From CAZLPZ01 sp964607245 (lineage in GTDB: Bacteria > Pseudomonadota > Alphaproteobacteria > Micavibrionales > Micavibrionaceae), in contig CAZSIB010000003.1 of assembly GCA_964607245.1 (NCBI GenBank), forward strand, positions 57,984-121,983: a stretch of 64,000 nt of DNA, written 5' to 3'. A program made the translations under genes and the position numbers. Positions within the stretch are counted from its first letter, which is position 1. Each line of letters begins with the position of its first letter. The notes beneath the pieces were generated by a model. The model searched no databases, had not been told where the DNA came from, and saw only the letters and a program-made list of their open reading frames with translations. Below, piece by piece: positions 43,022-52,418 of the stretch.

Positions 43022-45802
43022 CTAATGCGCATCATCCCAGGTGGCGCCGATTCCGGCTTCGGCCACCAGCGGCACATCGAAGACAGCCGCTTTTTCCATG
43101 GTATCTTTCACGATGGCGGCCGTTTGTGCGGCCTCAGCATCCCGCGCCTCCAGCACTAATTCATCATGACCCTGAAGCAAGAGCCGCGCGGAAATACCTG
43201 CCTGAATGAGGGCGTCTGGTACACGCGCCATCGCAATTTTCATGAGATCCGCCGCTGTCCCTTGGATCGGTGCGTTAATCGCCTGACGTTCGGCACCCGC
43301 GCGCCGCGCGCCATTCTTATCCTGAATCCCGTCAATATAGATCTTGCGGCCAAAATGGGTCTGAACATATCCGCGCGCGCGCGCCGTTGCCTTCGTTTCC
43401 TCAAAATACGTTGCAAGCTCGGGAAAACGCGCAAAATAGGCCTTGATATAGGCCTGAGCGGTCGCCGGATCAATCCCCAGTTGCCGCGCAAGACCATACC
43501 CAGACATGCCATAAATAATCCCGAAATTGATCGCCTTGGCCTGACGCCGAATCATCGGGTCCATCCCCTCAACCGGCACGCCGAAGACCTGGGACGCCGT
43601 GATCGCATGAATATCTTGTCCCGAGACAAAGGCTTCTTTTAATGCCGGAATGCCCGCAATACTCGCGACCAAGCGCAGTTCGATTTGCGAATAATCCACA
43701 CTGACCAGTTGATGCCCCGGCGCCGCCACAAAAGCTTTACGAATTTTTCGGCCATTTTCCGTGCGAATAGGGATGTTTTGTAAATTTGGATCCGATGACG
43801 ACAGGCGACCCGTACTGGTTAAGGTGAGGGCATAAGACGTATGGACCCGCGCCTGACCATCCAAGTCCCGGGGCAGCGTATCCGTATAGGTACTTTTTAA
43901 TTTTGCAAGGCCCCGCCATTCCAAAACATCGGCCACAATTTCATGCCCCGCTCCAGCCAATTCATCCAAGATATCGGCTGCTGTTGACCAATCGCCCGTT
44001 TTTGTTCGGCTTCCACCAGCTAATTTCATCTCATCAAACAGCACCACGCCCAGTTGCTTGGGCGAAGCGACATTAAACGGGTGCCCCGCCTGGTCCTGAA
44101 TACGACGTTCAAGCGCATCCATTTGGATACCGAAATCATGGCTTAAATGTTGAAGAAGGCCTGTATCGATACGGATTCCGGCATATTCCATTTCGGCAAT
44201 CACGGGGATCAGCGGACGGTCAATATCCTGATAAACGGCCATCATTTTCTCGGCCCCCAGCCGCGCCTTGAAATGATCATAAAGGCGGCGCGTTAAATCG
44301 GCATCTTCAGCCGCGTAATCCCGCGCCTGATCAATCGGCACGCGGTCAAAGGTAATCCGGTCTTTTCCGGTTCCGGTCACCGCGTCATACGAAATTGTTT
44401 CAAGCCCCAGAATATCCCGCCCCAGTTCTTCAAGCCCGTGACCATGGCGCGATCCATCCAGTGCATAGGACATGAGCATCGTATCATCGACAGGAGAGAT
44501 ATGAATCCCGTGGGGATAAAACATCTGAAGATCAAACTTGATGTTATGCCCGATTTTTAAAATGCTGCGGTCTGTGAGAATCGGCTTTAACGCCGCCATC
44601 ACATCCACAACGGGTAATTGCACAAGATCCGATGCGTTTCCGGGCGCCAGCAAATCACCCCGCCCGAGGTGCCCAAGGGGGATATACGCGGCGCGCCCCG
44701 GGACAACACAAAGCGATATCCCCACAAGCCCCGCGCGCGCGGGCGTCAAACCCGTTGTTTCAGTATCAATCGCAACCAATCCATGGGCGCGGATCTGATC
44801 AATCCAAGCATTTAATTCGTCAAATGTTGTCACCGCAACGTATGATCTTTCGGCGGGAACCGTGGGAATGGCCGACAGGACTGGTGCCTCAGACGGTAAC
44901 GGAATTGATGACGATGATATCGGCCCTGTTGCGGACGGCGGCGCACCGCTGCTTTTCCCCAAACGCGCCAAAAGTGATTTAAACCCTTGGGTCACCAGAA
45001 ATTCATGCAGCAACGGAAACGCCGGATCCCGCAGTTTTAAATCATCAAGCGGGACAGACACCGGCACGTGACGATCGAGTTCAACGAGACGGCGCGACAT
45101 CCGCGCTGCATCCGCATGCGCGATCAATGTTTCACGCCGTTTGTCTTGTTTAATCGAATGGGCCTCTGAAAGTAACGTCTCGACATTGCCATAGGTCGAG
45201 ATCAGTGTCGCTGCCGTTTTAATCCCAATCCCTGGGACACCCGGTACGTTATCCACGGCGTCGCCGCACAACGCCTGAACCTCAACCACTTGATGCGGCG
45301 GAACACCGAATTTTTCAAGAACAGCGTCCTCCCCCAACAACGTTTGCTTGATTGGGTCCATCATCATCACGCCGGGCCCAACAAGCTGCATCAAATCTTT
45401 GTCCGATGAAACAATCACGACCTCCATCCCGGCATCCACGGCAAGACGTGTATAGGTGGCAATCAAATCATCAGCTTCAAAACCTTCCATCTCGAGCATG
45501 GGTAATGAGAACGCCTCAGTTGCCGCACGGATCAGGGGAAATTGCGGTACCAAATCCTCGGGCGCCGGGGGGCGATGCGCCTTGTAATCCGGATAAATCT
45601 CATTGCGGAAATTTTTACGCGCGGCGTCAAACACAACAGCGACATGATGCGCATGTTTGTCGCGCAGCAGACGCTCAATCATCGTTGTAAATCCATAAAC
45701 GGCATTCACAGGGGTGCCGTCCGCGCGTGTCATCGGCGGCAACGCGTGATACGCGCGGAAAATAAATCCCGATCCGTCGATGAGATAAAGCGTTTCAGAC
45801 AT
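43022..45802 (-). CDS. polA: DNA polymerase I
   Basis: PolA fills gaps in replication and repair. The 926-residue protein has three domains. The 5'-3' exonuclease (about 1-290) has DGSGFIFRAYHAL and SSDKDLMQL. The 3'-5' exonuclease (about 320-510) keeps its metal residues: AIDTETTGL, HNIKFDLQM and YAAEDADL. The polymerase domain has VDYSQIELR, the O-helix RRQAKAINFGIIYG, and QGHDELVLE. Proofreading therefore looks active. The gene is preceded by the PilZ gene 12 bases away in the same direction. Confidence 0.97.
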   Translation of the reverse strand: MSETLYLIDGSGFIFRAYHALPPMTRADGTPVNAVYGFTTMIERLLRDKHAHHVAVVFDAARKNFRNEIYPDYKAHRPPAPEDLVPQFPLIRAATEAFSLPMLEMEGFEADDLIATYTRLAVDAGMEVVIVSSDKDLMQLVGPGVMMMDPIKQTLLGEDAVLEKFGVPPHQVVEVQALCGDAVDNVPGVPGIGIKTAATLISTYGNVETLLSEAHSIKQDKRRETLIAHADAARMSRRLVELDRHVPVSVPLDDLKLRDPAFPLLHEFLVTQGFKSLLARLGKSSGAPPSATGPISSSSIPLPSEAPVLSAIPTVPAERSYVAVTTFDELNAWIDQIRAHGLVAIDTETTGLTPARAGLVGISLCVVPGRAAYIPLGHLGRGDLLAPGNASDLVQLPVVDVMAALKPILTDRSILKIGHNIKFDLQMFYPHGIHISPVDDTMLMSYALDGSRHGHGLEELGRDILGLETISYDAVTGTGKDRITFDRVPIDQARDYAAEDADLTRRLYDHFKARLGAEKMMAVYQDIDRPLIPVIAEMEYAGIRIDTGLLQHLSHDFGIQMDALERRIQDQAGHPFNVASPKQLGVVLFDEMKLAGGSRTKTGDWSTAADILDELAGAGHEIVADVLEWRGLAKLKSTYTDTLPRDLDGQARVHTSYALTLTSTGRLSSSDPNLQNIPIRTENGRKIRKAFVAAPGHQLVSVDYSQIELRLVASIAGIPALKEAFVSGQDIHAITASQVFGVPVEGMDPMIRRQAKAINFGIIYGMSGYGLARQLGIDPATAQAYIKAYFARFPELATYFEETKATARARGYVQTHFGRKIYIDGIQDKNGARRAGAERQAINAPIQGTAADLMKIAMARVPDALIQAGISARLLLQGHDELVLEARDAEAAQTAAIVKDTMEKAAVFDVPLVAEAGIGATWDDAH

Positions 45803-45814
45803 TTAAAAAGAAAA

Positions 45815-46228
45815 TCACGCCTGAGAGTTCGCGAACTGGCTTGCCACCATATCGTCGATCACCTGGCGAAACCCGTTGCGAATTTCACTTGTCAGGGGCA
45901 AGAACTGGATCGCCGTCTTGTCCCCCGCCTTACGGACCACACGCCCGCGATGCTTAATATTCAAGACGCGGTCATGCAATTTGAACCGCAGCATCAGATC
46001 ACACAACTGTTCGACGCCCAAAAATTTTCCATCCCCTCCCAAAAGGACGCCGCCCTGGCTCCAATTTTCAACGGGGTATAAATCGTCACCGACTTGAGTC
46101 ACGCAAGTGTCGCTCGCCCGGCGTTCATAAATCCGGCGCGCGCGCGTACCATCCATCTTGGGTGCAGAAGGCGCATTCGACACGACGACTTCCGCCGTCC
46201 CTTCTGGTTTTTTTTGTGCCATGTGCAT
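45815..46228 (-). CDS. PilZ-domain cyclic-di-GMP binding protein
   Basis: The product has about 137 residues. The PilZ signature appears as RRIYERRASD (RxxxR) followed by NWSQGGVLLGG (D/N-x-S-x-x-G). A beta-barrel-like stretch to the end, KHRGRVVRKAGDKTAIQFLPL, fits. The protein should bind cyclic di-GMP, and a possible partner signal enzyme (EAL) is encoded elsewhere in the window. ATG 46228, or 46222 two codons later, are the likely starts. An in-frame start at 46339 would add 37 residues with no domain. Start choice is uncertain. Confidence 0.8.
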   Translation of the reverse strand: MHMAQKKPEGTAEVVVSNAPSAPKMDGTRARRIYERRASDTCVTQVGDDLYPVENWSQGGVLLGGDGKFLGVEQLCDLMLRFKLHDRVLNIKHRGRVVRKAGDKTAIQFLPLTSEIRNGFRQVIDDMVASQFANSQA

Positions 46229-46422
46229 TGCCTCGACCTCATCCCGTGCGTTTGGTAGCGGTTCGAATAACTTTCGGTGCCCCACACGCACGCGTTTTCG
46301 AAACATCCTATTATAGTCTTTTGCCAATCGGTGGCACAAGATCGTATTAAATGACAGATTATGAAAAAATTCTAACTTGCTATTTTCTTGCTGGACAGCG
46401 TTTCGCCCCTTAGACTGCCCAT

Positions 46423-48255
46423 ATGTCCGATCTATTTCATATTCCTAAATCTGTAAACGGCGCGCGTTGGCGCACCGTCCCGATTGATGATCATGCCGTT
46501 CGGTTAATGACGGGGGCGCATGGCGTTCCTGAACTTCTGGCCCGACTTCTTGTGGCACGCCGTATCCCGGGTGATCAACTTGAATCGTTTTTATACCCCA
46601 CCCTGGCGCGGGATTTTCCCGACCCCTTTGCGCTTGCAGGGATGAAAGATGCTGCGCAAGATGTCGCGGCTGCTGTCATAGCCCGAAAAACAATTGGAAT
46701 CTTTGCCGATTTCGATGTGGACGGCGCAACATCAAGTGCCCTTTTAACTCAATTTTTTCGCGCACTGGATATCCCGACGATCCTTCATATCCCCGACCGC
46801 ATCAACGAAGGATACGGCCCCAATACGCCCGCACTTTTAAAATTACAAGAAAAAGGATGCGCGCTTTCGATTTTGTGTGATTGTGGAATTACCGCGCATG
46901 ATGTTCTGGCACCTGTTGCAGACGCCGGATTTCCCGTCATTGTCCTTGATCACCACGAACCCGAAAAGACGCTGCCGCGCGCGGCGCATATTGTGAACCC
47001 CAAACGCGCGGATGACACGAGTGGCTATACCATGCTCGCCGCTGTTGGCGTCACCTTTCTATTTTGTGTGGCCATAAATAAAATTTTGCGCGATAACGGA
47101 TTTTATCATAAGGGCGCACCCGCCGAACCGCCACTCAAGGATTACTTGGATCTTGTTGCACTCGGAACCTTGTGCGATATGGTGCCCCTTGTCGGAGCAA
47201 ACCGCGTGCTCGTACGCTATGGGCTCTCACGCTTAAATGCGCGGACAAATATCGGCATTCAAGCACTTGCGCGCGTCGCCAAAATTAATGATGACGACCC
47301 CATCACAACTATGCAGGTCGGTTTTGGCTTGGGCCCCCGGATCAACGCAGGCTCACGCGTACATCAAGCCGATTTAGGATCGAAACTACTCTCGGCCACT
47401 GATCCCGTTGAAGCGTTGCGTCTCGCTGAAATTTTAGATGACTGTAATATCAAGCGTCGTGAACTGGAACAGGCGACGGTCGAGCACGCTTTACGCAAGG
47501 TCGTGGATCAAGGGCTTGACCAAGACCCTGTTATTTTGGTCGATGACCCCGATTGGCATCCGGGTGTAGCCGGATTAGTTGCCACGCGGTTAAAAGACCG
47601 CTTCGGCAAACCAGCTTGTGTCGTCACCTATGCACAAAAAGGCGACGGCACGCGTGAAGCGCGCGGATCAGGAAGATCCATCCCTGGATTTAATATCGCC
47701 ACGCTATTCCAAGGGGCGCGCGCAGCGGGCCATTTGATCAAGGGCGGGGGGCATGCCATGGCGGGTGGGTTTTCCTTACGCCCCGACCAATGGACGGGAT
47801 TTGTTGATTACGTGCGGCACGCCGGCCAAGCTCTTGCGGCAAATATTGATCCAACGCCAGAACGCCTCGCCGATGGTGTGGCGAGTGTTCGGGCCGTGAA
47901 TGTGAATGTTGCACGTATCTTAAATGATGATTTGGGCCCTTACGGCCCTGGACATGATGAACCGCTTTTCATTCTTCCTCAGGTGCGGATCGGGCGCACA
48001 GATATTCTGGGCAACGCGCATATTCGCAGTTACGTGAGCGATTGGGAGGGGGGCACCGGCATCAAGGCCATGGCCTTTCGTCAGGCGGAAACGGACCTTG
48101 GCCAAATGTTACGGGGCACCGGCGATCAGCCCATCCATTTATTGGGGCATGTGCGTGTCGATCGGTGGCAGGGGCGAGAAACGCCTGTGTTTTTTATTCA
48201 AGACGCCGCGCGGGTCGATCTTGCGGCCACGACGAAAACGGGTGCCGCTGCCTAA
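46423..48255 (+). CDS. recJ: Single-strand DNA exonuclease RecJ
   Basis: RecJ degrades single-stranded DNA 5' to 3' in recombination and mismatch repair. The 610-residue protein has the DHH metal motifs IGIFADFDVDGATSSALL, LSILCDCGITAHD and VIVLDHHEPE. The DHHA1 part ends in IKGGGHAMAGGFSL, and an OB-fold follows. The length is typical. Its 3' end overlaps the convergent lptE by four bases. Confidence 0.96.
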   Translation: MSDLFHIPKSVNGARWRTVPIDDHAVRLMTGAHGVPELLARLLVARRIPGDQLESFLYPTLARDFPDPFALAGMKDAAQDVAAAVIARKTIGIFADFDVDGATSSALLTQFFRALDIPTILHIPDRINEGYGPNTPALLKLQEKGCALSILCDCGITAHDVLAPVADAGFPVIVLDHHEPEKTLPRAAHIVNPKRADDTSGYTMLAAVGVTFLFCVAINKILRDNGFYHKGAPAEPPLKDYLDLVALGTLCDMVPLVGANRVLVRYGLSRLNARTNIGIQALARVAKINDDDPITTMQVGFGLGPRINAGSRVHQADLGSKLLSATDPVEALRLAEILDDCNIKRRELEQATVEHALRKVVDQGLDQDPVILVDDPDWHPGVAGLVATRLKDRFGKPACVVTYAQKGDGTREARGSGRSIPGFNIATLFQGARAAGHLIKGGGHAMAGGFSLRPDQWTGFVDYVRHAGQALAANIDPTPERLADGVASVRAVNVNVARILNDDLGPYGPGHDEPLFILPQVRIGRTDILGNAHIRSYVSDWEGGTGIKAMAFRQAETDLGQMLRGTGDQPIHLLGHVRVDRWQGRETPVFFIQDAARVDLAATTKTGAAA

Positions 48256-48755
48256 CGACCTTTCTCCACGTCGGACATCATGACGCCTTGTTCAATCTGA
48301 CGTGCGAGGTCCAGAATTACATTTTGACGTGCGTTATCTTCGGCAACACGTGTTGTAAATCGGCTTTGGAGGACGTTAAAACTGGCCACCGCATATATAC
48401 TACGTTTAAAGGCCGGAGAAGATGGCGTTGTTAAATCCTGTAATGTATATGTCGTGTCGACGCGTAATTGCCGCCGGGTGGCATCCTCATCGACCGTGAT
48501 ATCCAAATCAGAAATCGATTCAGTTACCCGCCCGACCACCAATCGATAACGGGGAATACCCGCCCCATGGGCGTGAAACCGGTCAATCAGTTCGTTTTTT
48601 AAGATGACGCCGGATCGGTCCGGAATATCGTCGATCTGGATACTCGACAAGAATACCGACGATTTCTCTCCCTGGCTTCCCGATGTGTTATACAAGGGGC
48701 GAAAGCCACAGGCCGTCAGGCACAAGCAAAGCAAAAGAATCCGCGCTGGTATCAT
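48252..48755 (-). CDS. lptE: LPS-assembly lipoprotein LptE
   Basis: LptE plugs the LptD barrel and helps place LPS in the outer membrane. The 167-residue protein has a signal peptide ending in LTAC, and GFRPLYN directly after the lipid Cys, a strong LptE hallmark in alphaproteobacteria. VASFNVLQSRFTTRVAEDNARQN and the following AR-rich end also fit. The chosen ATG overlaps the queH stop (ATGA), so the two are coupled. The usual leuS and holA neighbours are absent, making this location atypical. Confidence 0.9.
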   Translation of the reverse strand: MIPARILLLCLCLTACGFRPLYNTSGSQGEKSSVFLSSIQIDDIPDRSGVILKNELIDRFHAHGAGIPRYRLVVGRVTESISDLDITVDEDATRRQLRVDTTYTLQDLTTPSSPAFKRSIYAVASFNVLQSRFTTRVAEDNARQNVILDLARQIEQGVMMSDVEKGR

Positions 48756-49429
48756 GCGTCTGCTCCTCTCGTCGGCGTGCCATAGTATTTTTGACCGATC
48801 ACAATTTTCTCGCGTCCACTCGCGATCCGCCATGTATTCGTGTCCCGCCAGGAATAGACGCACCCACAATATTCTTGCTGATAAAAATGTTCGCGCTTGG
48901 CAATCTCGATCATGCGATTTGATCCACCATCTTTACGCCAATTATAGTCCCAGTATGTCAGACCGTCATAGTGTGCCGCTGCGCGGTGCCCACATCCGTT
49001 AATCTGATCCATATCTTTCCAGCGTGAAATCCCAAGACACGAGGTAAAAACAGGAAACCCATTTTCATGGGCATAAAGGGCCGTACGTTCAAACCGCATA
49101 TCAAAACACGTGGTACAGCGTTTGCCCCGTTCAGGTTCCCATTCCATCCCCTTGACACGCGAGAACCAATTCGACGTATCATAATCCGCGTCGATAAAGG
49201 GGATATTCATTTTTTGTGCAAACGCGATGTTTTCGTTTTTACGCAGATCATATTCCTCGCGCGGATGAATATTCGGGTTGTAAAAATAAATCGTAATATC
49301 AAGGCCCGAGGCGACCATGGCCTCAATCACCTCTCCAGAACACGGCGCGCAACAGGAATGCAGCAATATTTTCCCGGCGTTTCCTGGCACGGGCAAATGC
49401 ATACGCGCAGATTCCTTTTCTAAGGTCAT
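48752..49429 (-). CDS. queH: Epoxyqueuosine reductase QueH
   Basis: QueH performs the last step of queuosine synthesis in tRNA, replacing QueG. The 225-residue protein has the 4Fe-4S and active-site cysteines: LLHSCCAPCSG at about 20, RCTTCFDMR at about 105, and YCGCVYS near the end. FYNPNIHPREEY is also invariant in the family. I chose the ATG encoding MTLEKESARM; an in-frame TTG 12 codons upstream overlaps accC. It starts about 16 bases after the accC stop, and overlaps lptE at its end. Confidence 0.95.
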   Translation of the reverse strand: MTLEKESARMHLPVPGNAGKILLHSCCAPCSGEVIEAMVASGLDITIYFYNPNIHPREEYDLRKNENIAFAQKMNIPFIDADYDTSNWFSRVKGMEWEPERGKRCTTCFDMRFERTALYAHENGFPVFTSCLGISRWKDMDQINGCGHRAAAHYDGLTYWDYNWRKDGGSNRMIEIAKREHFYQQEYCGCVYSWRDTNTWRIASGREKIVIGQKYYGTPTRGADA

Positions 49430-49445
49430 GTACAACGACCCCCTC

Positions 49446-50813
49446 TTATGCCGCCGTCTTGACAAGCGTCACTTTTTTATCCGCGAGCTGCTTTTCAAGC
49501 CAGTGAATATTATAGTTCCCGGCACGAAAATCCGGATGATTGATAATCCATTGATGGAGTGGCAGCGTGGTTTTAATGCCGTCAACCACCGTTTCGACAA
49601 TCGCGCGGTTGAGACGTGCCAAGGCCTCGTCTCGTGTGCGGCCATGGACAATTAACTTCCCAATCATCGAATCATAATAAGGGGGGATTTTATATCCGGT
49701 ATACACAGCCGAATCGAACCGAACGCCCAGGCCCCCGGCCGCGTGAAATTGCTTAATCTCACCCGGGCACGGGATAAAAGTTTCGGGATCTTCCGCGTTA
49801 ATCCGCACTTCAATCGCATGACCACGAAAACGAATGCGGTCCTTTTGGATCGAGAGCGGCATGCCCGCCGCAATCCGAATTTGTTCGCACACGAGATCAA
49901 GGCCCGTCAGCATTTCTGTGACTGGATGCTCAACCTGGATCCGCGTATTCATTTCCATGAAATAGAATTTTCCGTCTTCAAACAAAAATTCCATCGTCCC
50001 AGCGCCACGATAGCCCATTTTACGGACCACATCCGCCGCAAGATTCCCAATGAATTCCCGGTCTTTTTCTTTCAGCGCGGGGCTGGGCGCCTCTTCAACC
50101 AGTTTTTGGTGCCGGCGCTGAATCGAACAATCACGTTCGCCCAAGTGAATGGCGTTGCCGTGTGTATCGCCAAAAACCTGAATTTCAATGTGGCGCGGAC
50201 GTTCCAGATATTTCTCCATATACACGGTATCGTCGTCGAAATTTGCCTTGGCTTCAGCCCGCGCGGTTCTGTATTGCTCTGCAAATTCATCAGCCTTGCG
50301 CACCACCTTCATGCCTTTGCCGCCACCACCGGACGCCGCCTTGATCAGAACCGGAAAGCCCATGGATTCGGCCATTTTCTGGCCTTCTTCCACACTGTCT
50401 ACCGCCCCTGGACTTCCCGGCACAACGGGTAACCCCAGTTCAAGCGCCGTCTTCTTGGCCTGAACCTTGTCGCCCATTTGCGCGATGTGTTCGGGTTTGG
50501 GCCCGATAAAAGTAAAACCGTGTTCTTCGACCATGCGCGCGAAATCTTCGTTTTCAGATAAAAACCCATAGCCCGGATGAATGGCATCGGCCCCCGTCAC
50601 GGTCGCCGCCGATAGAATCGCCGGAATGTTCAAATACGAATCTTTAGAGGGCGCGGGGCCGATGCAGACGGATTCATCGGCCAAACGCACGGCCATGGCA
50701 GATGCATCCGCGACCGAATGCACGACGACAGACGCAATGCCCATTTCGCGGCACGCCCGGACAATACGGAGGGCAATTTCTCCGCGGTTCGCGATGAGGA
50801 TTTTTTTAAACAT
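49446..50813 (-). CDS. accC: Acetyl-CoA carboxylase biotin carboxylase AccC
   Basis: AccC carboxylates biotin on AccB with ATP and bicarbonate. The 455-residue protein opens MFKKILIANRGEIALRIVRA. It has the ATP-grasp glycine loop KAASGGGGKGM, the metal-binding Glu in FMEMNTRIQVEHPVTE, and RDCSIQRRHQKL. The length is typical. Its AAAGGG ribosome site overlaps the end of the preceding inserted gene. The normal accB-accC pair is interrupted by that 480-base gene. Confidence 0.97.
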   Translation of the reverse strand: MFKKILIANRGEIALRIVRACREMGIASVVVHSVADASAMAVRLADESVCIGPAPSKDSYLNIPAILSAATVTGADAIHPGYGFLSENEDFARMVEEHGFTFIGPKPEHIAQMGDKVQAKKTALELGLPVVPGSPGAVDSVEEGQKMAESMGFPVLIKAASGGGGKGMKVVRKADEFAEQYRTARAEAKANFDDDTVYMEKYLERPRHIEIQVFGDTHGNAIHLGERDCSIQRRHQKLVEEAPSPALKEKDREFIGNLAADVVRKMGYRGAGTMEFLFEDGKFYFMEMNTRIQVEHPVTEMLTGLDLVCEQIRIAAGMPLSIQKDRIRFRGHAIEVRINAEDPETFIPCPGEIKQFHAAGGLGVRFDSAVYTGYKIPPYYDSMIGKLIVHGRTRDEALARLNRAIVETVVDGIKTTLPLHQWIINHPDFRAGNYNIHWLEKQLADKKVTLVKTAA

Positions 50814-50816
50814 CAA

Positions 50817-51296
50817 TCAGCCCTTTAAAAGTTCTAATTTTTCAAACATCCATGTAACTGCGCCACATAAAACTTCATATTGTGGATCTGTTATCGGAAT
50901 GTTGTGTTCACTCGCAAGAACAAAACTCTTTTTTAAGGGATTCCAATCGTAAAGAAGTCTTCTAATCGGCTCTCCTTGCTTTAATATTATAAGACCCTTT
51001 TTTGCTTCTGGATCATTTTCTGTACCAAATTCTTCATTCAGCGTGCGATTGACTTCTCTGTAGATCGGGCTAAGAGACCGTATACTTGAGACTTTCTCAA
51101 CCTGCCTCTCTCCATCGCTGCCTTCAAGAAGTTGTAAATGCTCATAACGACCTGACGGCGATTGATGCGTTATCTTGAATGAAAGCGCTTCGGAACCAGA
51201 GGCAAATTCTAAATCAAGATGAGACCCAGCATAAGTCTCTATACCAAAGGCATTTGCGAGTTCTTGGGCTCGATTGCTGTCAGATTCTTTTCTCAT
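50817..51296 (-). CDS. Unknown protein inserted between accB and accC
   Basis: The product has 159 residues and is soluble and acidic/charged. There is no signal peptide, no membrane segment and no recognised motif; it contains a Trp-rich C-terminal third. Base composition is visibly AT-rich beside accB and accC. It is in the same direction as both, 15 bases after accB and three bases before accC, so the operon stays readable through it. This looks like an acquired gene carried by the operon. Function unknown. Confidence 0.72.
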   Translation of the reverse strand: MRKESDSNRAQELANAFGIETYAGSHLDLEFASGSEALSFKITHQSPSGRYEHLQLLEGSDGERQVEKVSSIRSLSPIYREVNRTLNEEFGTENDPEAKKGLIILKQGEPIRRLLYDWNPLKKSFVLASEHNIPITDPQYEVLCGAVTWMFEKLELLKG

Positions 51297-51311
51297 CCGA
51301 TCATCTCATCT

Positions 51312-51794
51312 CTACTCGATCACCACCAACACATCACCGAATTCGACCGGCTGGCCGGCGTCAACCATGATGTGGGTGATCGTGCCCGCCTTGTCGGCCT
51401 TGATTTGGTTCATCACCTTCATCGCTTCGATGATGAGGAGCGTATCTCCGACCTTAACGCTTGCGCCTTTACGAATGAACGGCATCGCGCCGGGTTCCGG
51501 AGATAAATAAACTGTCCCCACCATCGGCGATGTGACGGCGCCCGGGTGCGACGCCCCAATTGCGGTGGGCAAGGCCGTATTCGCGACTTGCGGGATTGCT
51601 GGATCAGAGGGCATAAAGCCGGGGCTCCCGGCAACAACAGGACTGCCGTGATGCGCGACCATGGGCATCCCACCCATCATCATGCCCTTATTCACCCGAA
51701 TGACGCGGTCACCATCGGCCACTTCAATTTCGGTGAGGCCCGTTTCATCAAGCAATCCCGCCAGTTGTCGAATCGCATCTGCATCTATTTTCAT
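51312..51794 (-). CDS. accB: Biotin carboxyl carrier protein AccB
   Basis: AccB carries CO2 on biotin between AccC and the AccA-AccD transferase. The 160-residue protein has an N-terminal conserved part (DADAIRQLAGLLDETGLTEIE), a Pro/Ala/Gly-rich linker, and the biotinyl domain with EAMKVMNQI; biotin attaches to Lys-126. The length is typical. It is the first gene of the acc cluster. Confidence 0.97.
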   Translation of the reverse strand: MKIDADAIRQLAGLLDETGLTEIEVADGDRVIRVNKGMMMGGMPMVAHHGSPVVAGSPGFMPSDPAIPQVANTALPTAIGASHPGAVTSPMVGTVYLSPEPGAMPFIRKGASVKVGDTLLIIEAMKVMNQIKADKAGTITHIMVDAGQPVEFGDVLVVIE

Positions 51795-51892
51795 ATTGTT
51801 TTCCCGTGTGGTTCGCGTGTGACACTCATCTGGGCTTCTGTCTACCCAAAAACTTGGCCCCTGTCAAAGGCTGTCATCATAAACGAAGGATT

Positions 51893-52414
51893 TTAGTCTT
51901 GTTTTGGTGCGGCGAGAGCTGGGTCCCGCAAAATCGTTTCAATCGGACGGATCATCCCCGATACGGTCATCTCCCCCGCTTTAACAAAGCGTAGGGTCAG
52001 ATCAAATTTTGGTTCTGTCGCGGCGTTTGGGAGCGGGTTAAAGCACATGACATGCAATCCACCCGGACGAAAGATAACCTGCCCTCCTGCCGGTACGGCC
52101 ACGCCCTTTGGGACCACACGCATTTTCATGACGCCATTATCATGGATATGATCATGAATTTCGGCGCTTCGGCAGACCGGGGTCGCAACCGACAAAAATC
52201 TATCGTCTTCAGCACCCTTATTCTCAAGCGCGAAAAAAATTGCTGTCGGGGCATCCGGGTCATTAACATAGGCGTTTGGATCCACCTGCGCCATATAGAC
52301 AGCGCGCGCAAGAAAGGCGGGGACTGCCGCCTCGGGACCCTCTTGCGCGACCGCAGCAGATCCGCCAAGAACGGCGGTGAACAGACTCAAAAAGGGAATA
52401 AGGCGCAAAAACAC
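51893..52414 (-). CDS. Periplasmic copper chaperone PCu(A)C
   Basis: This 173-residue secreted protein binds Cu(I) and hands it to oxidases. A signal peptide (VFLRLIPFLSLFTAVLGGSAAVAQ) follows a GTG start four bases after the preceding stop. AGAEIHDHIH with Met residues in NGVMKMR, and the later HVMCF, make the His/Met copper site H-x(n)-M...H-x-M of the family. GTG is chosen because an upstream in-frame ATG at 52513 lies inside the DsbA-type gene and lacks a signal peptide. It is co-directional with the DsbA-family gene. It may supply the cbb3 oxidase encoded elsewhere in the window. Confidence 0.87.
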   Translation of the reverse strand: MFLRLIPFLSLFTAVLGGSAAVAQEGPEAAVPAFLARAVYMAQVDPNAYVNDPDAPTAIFFALENKGAEDDRFLSVATPVCRSAEIHDHIHDNGVMKMRVVPKGVAVPAGGQVIFRPGGLHVMCFNPLPNAATEPKFDLTLRFVKAGEMTVSGMIRPIETILRDPALAAPKQD

Positions 52415-52418
52415 CCGG

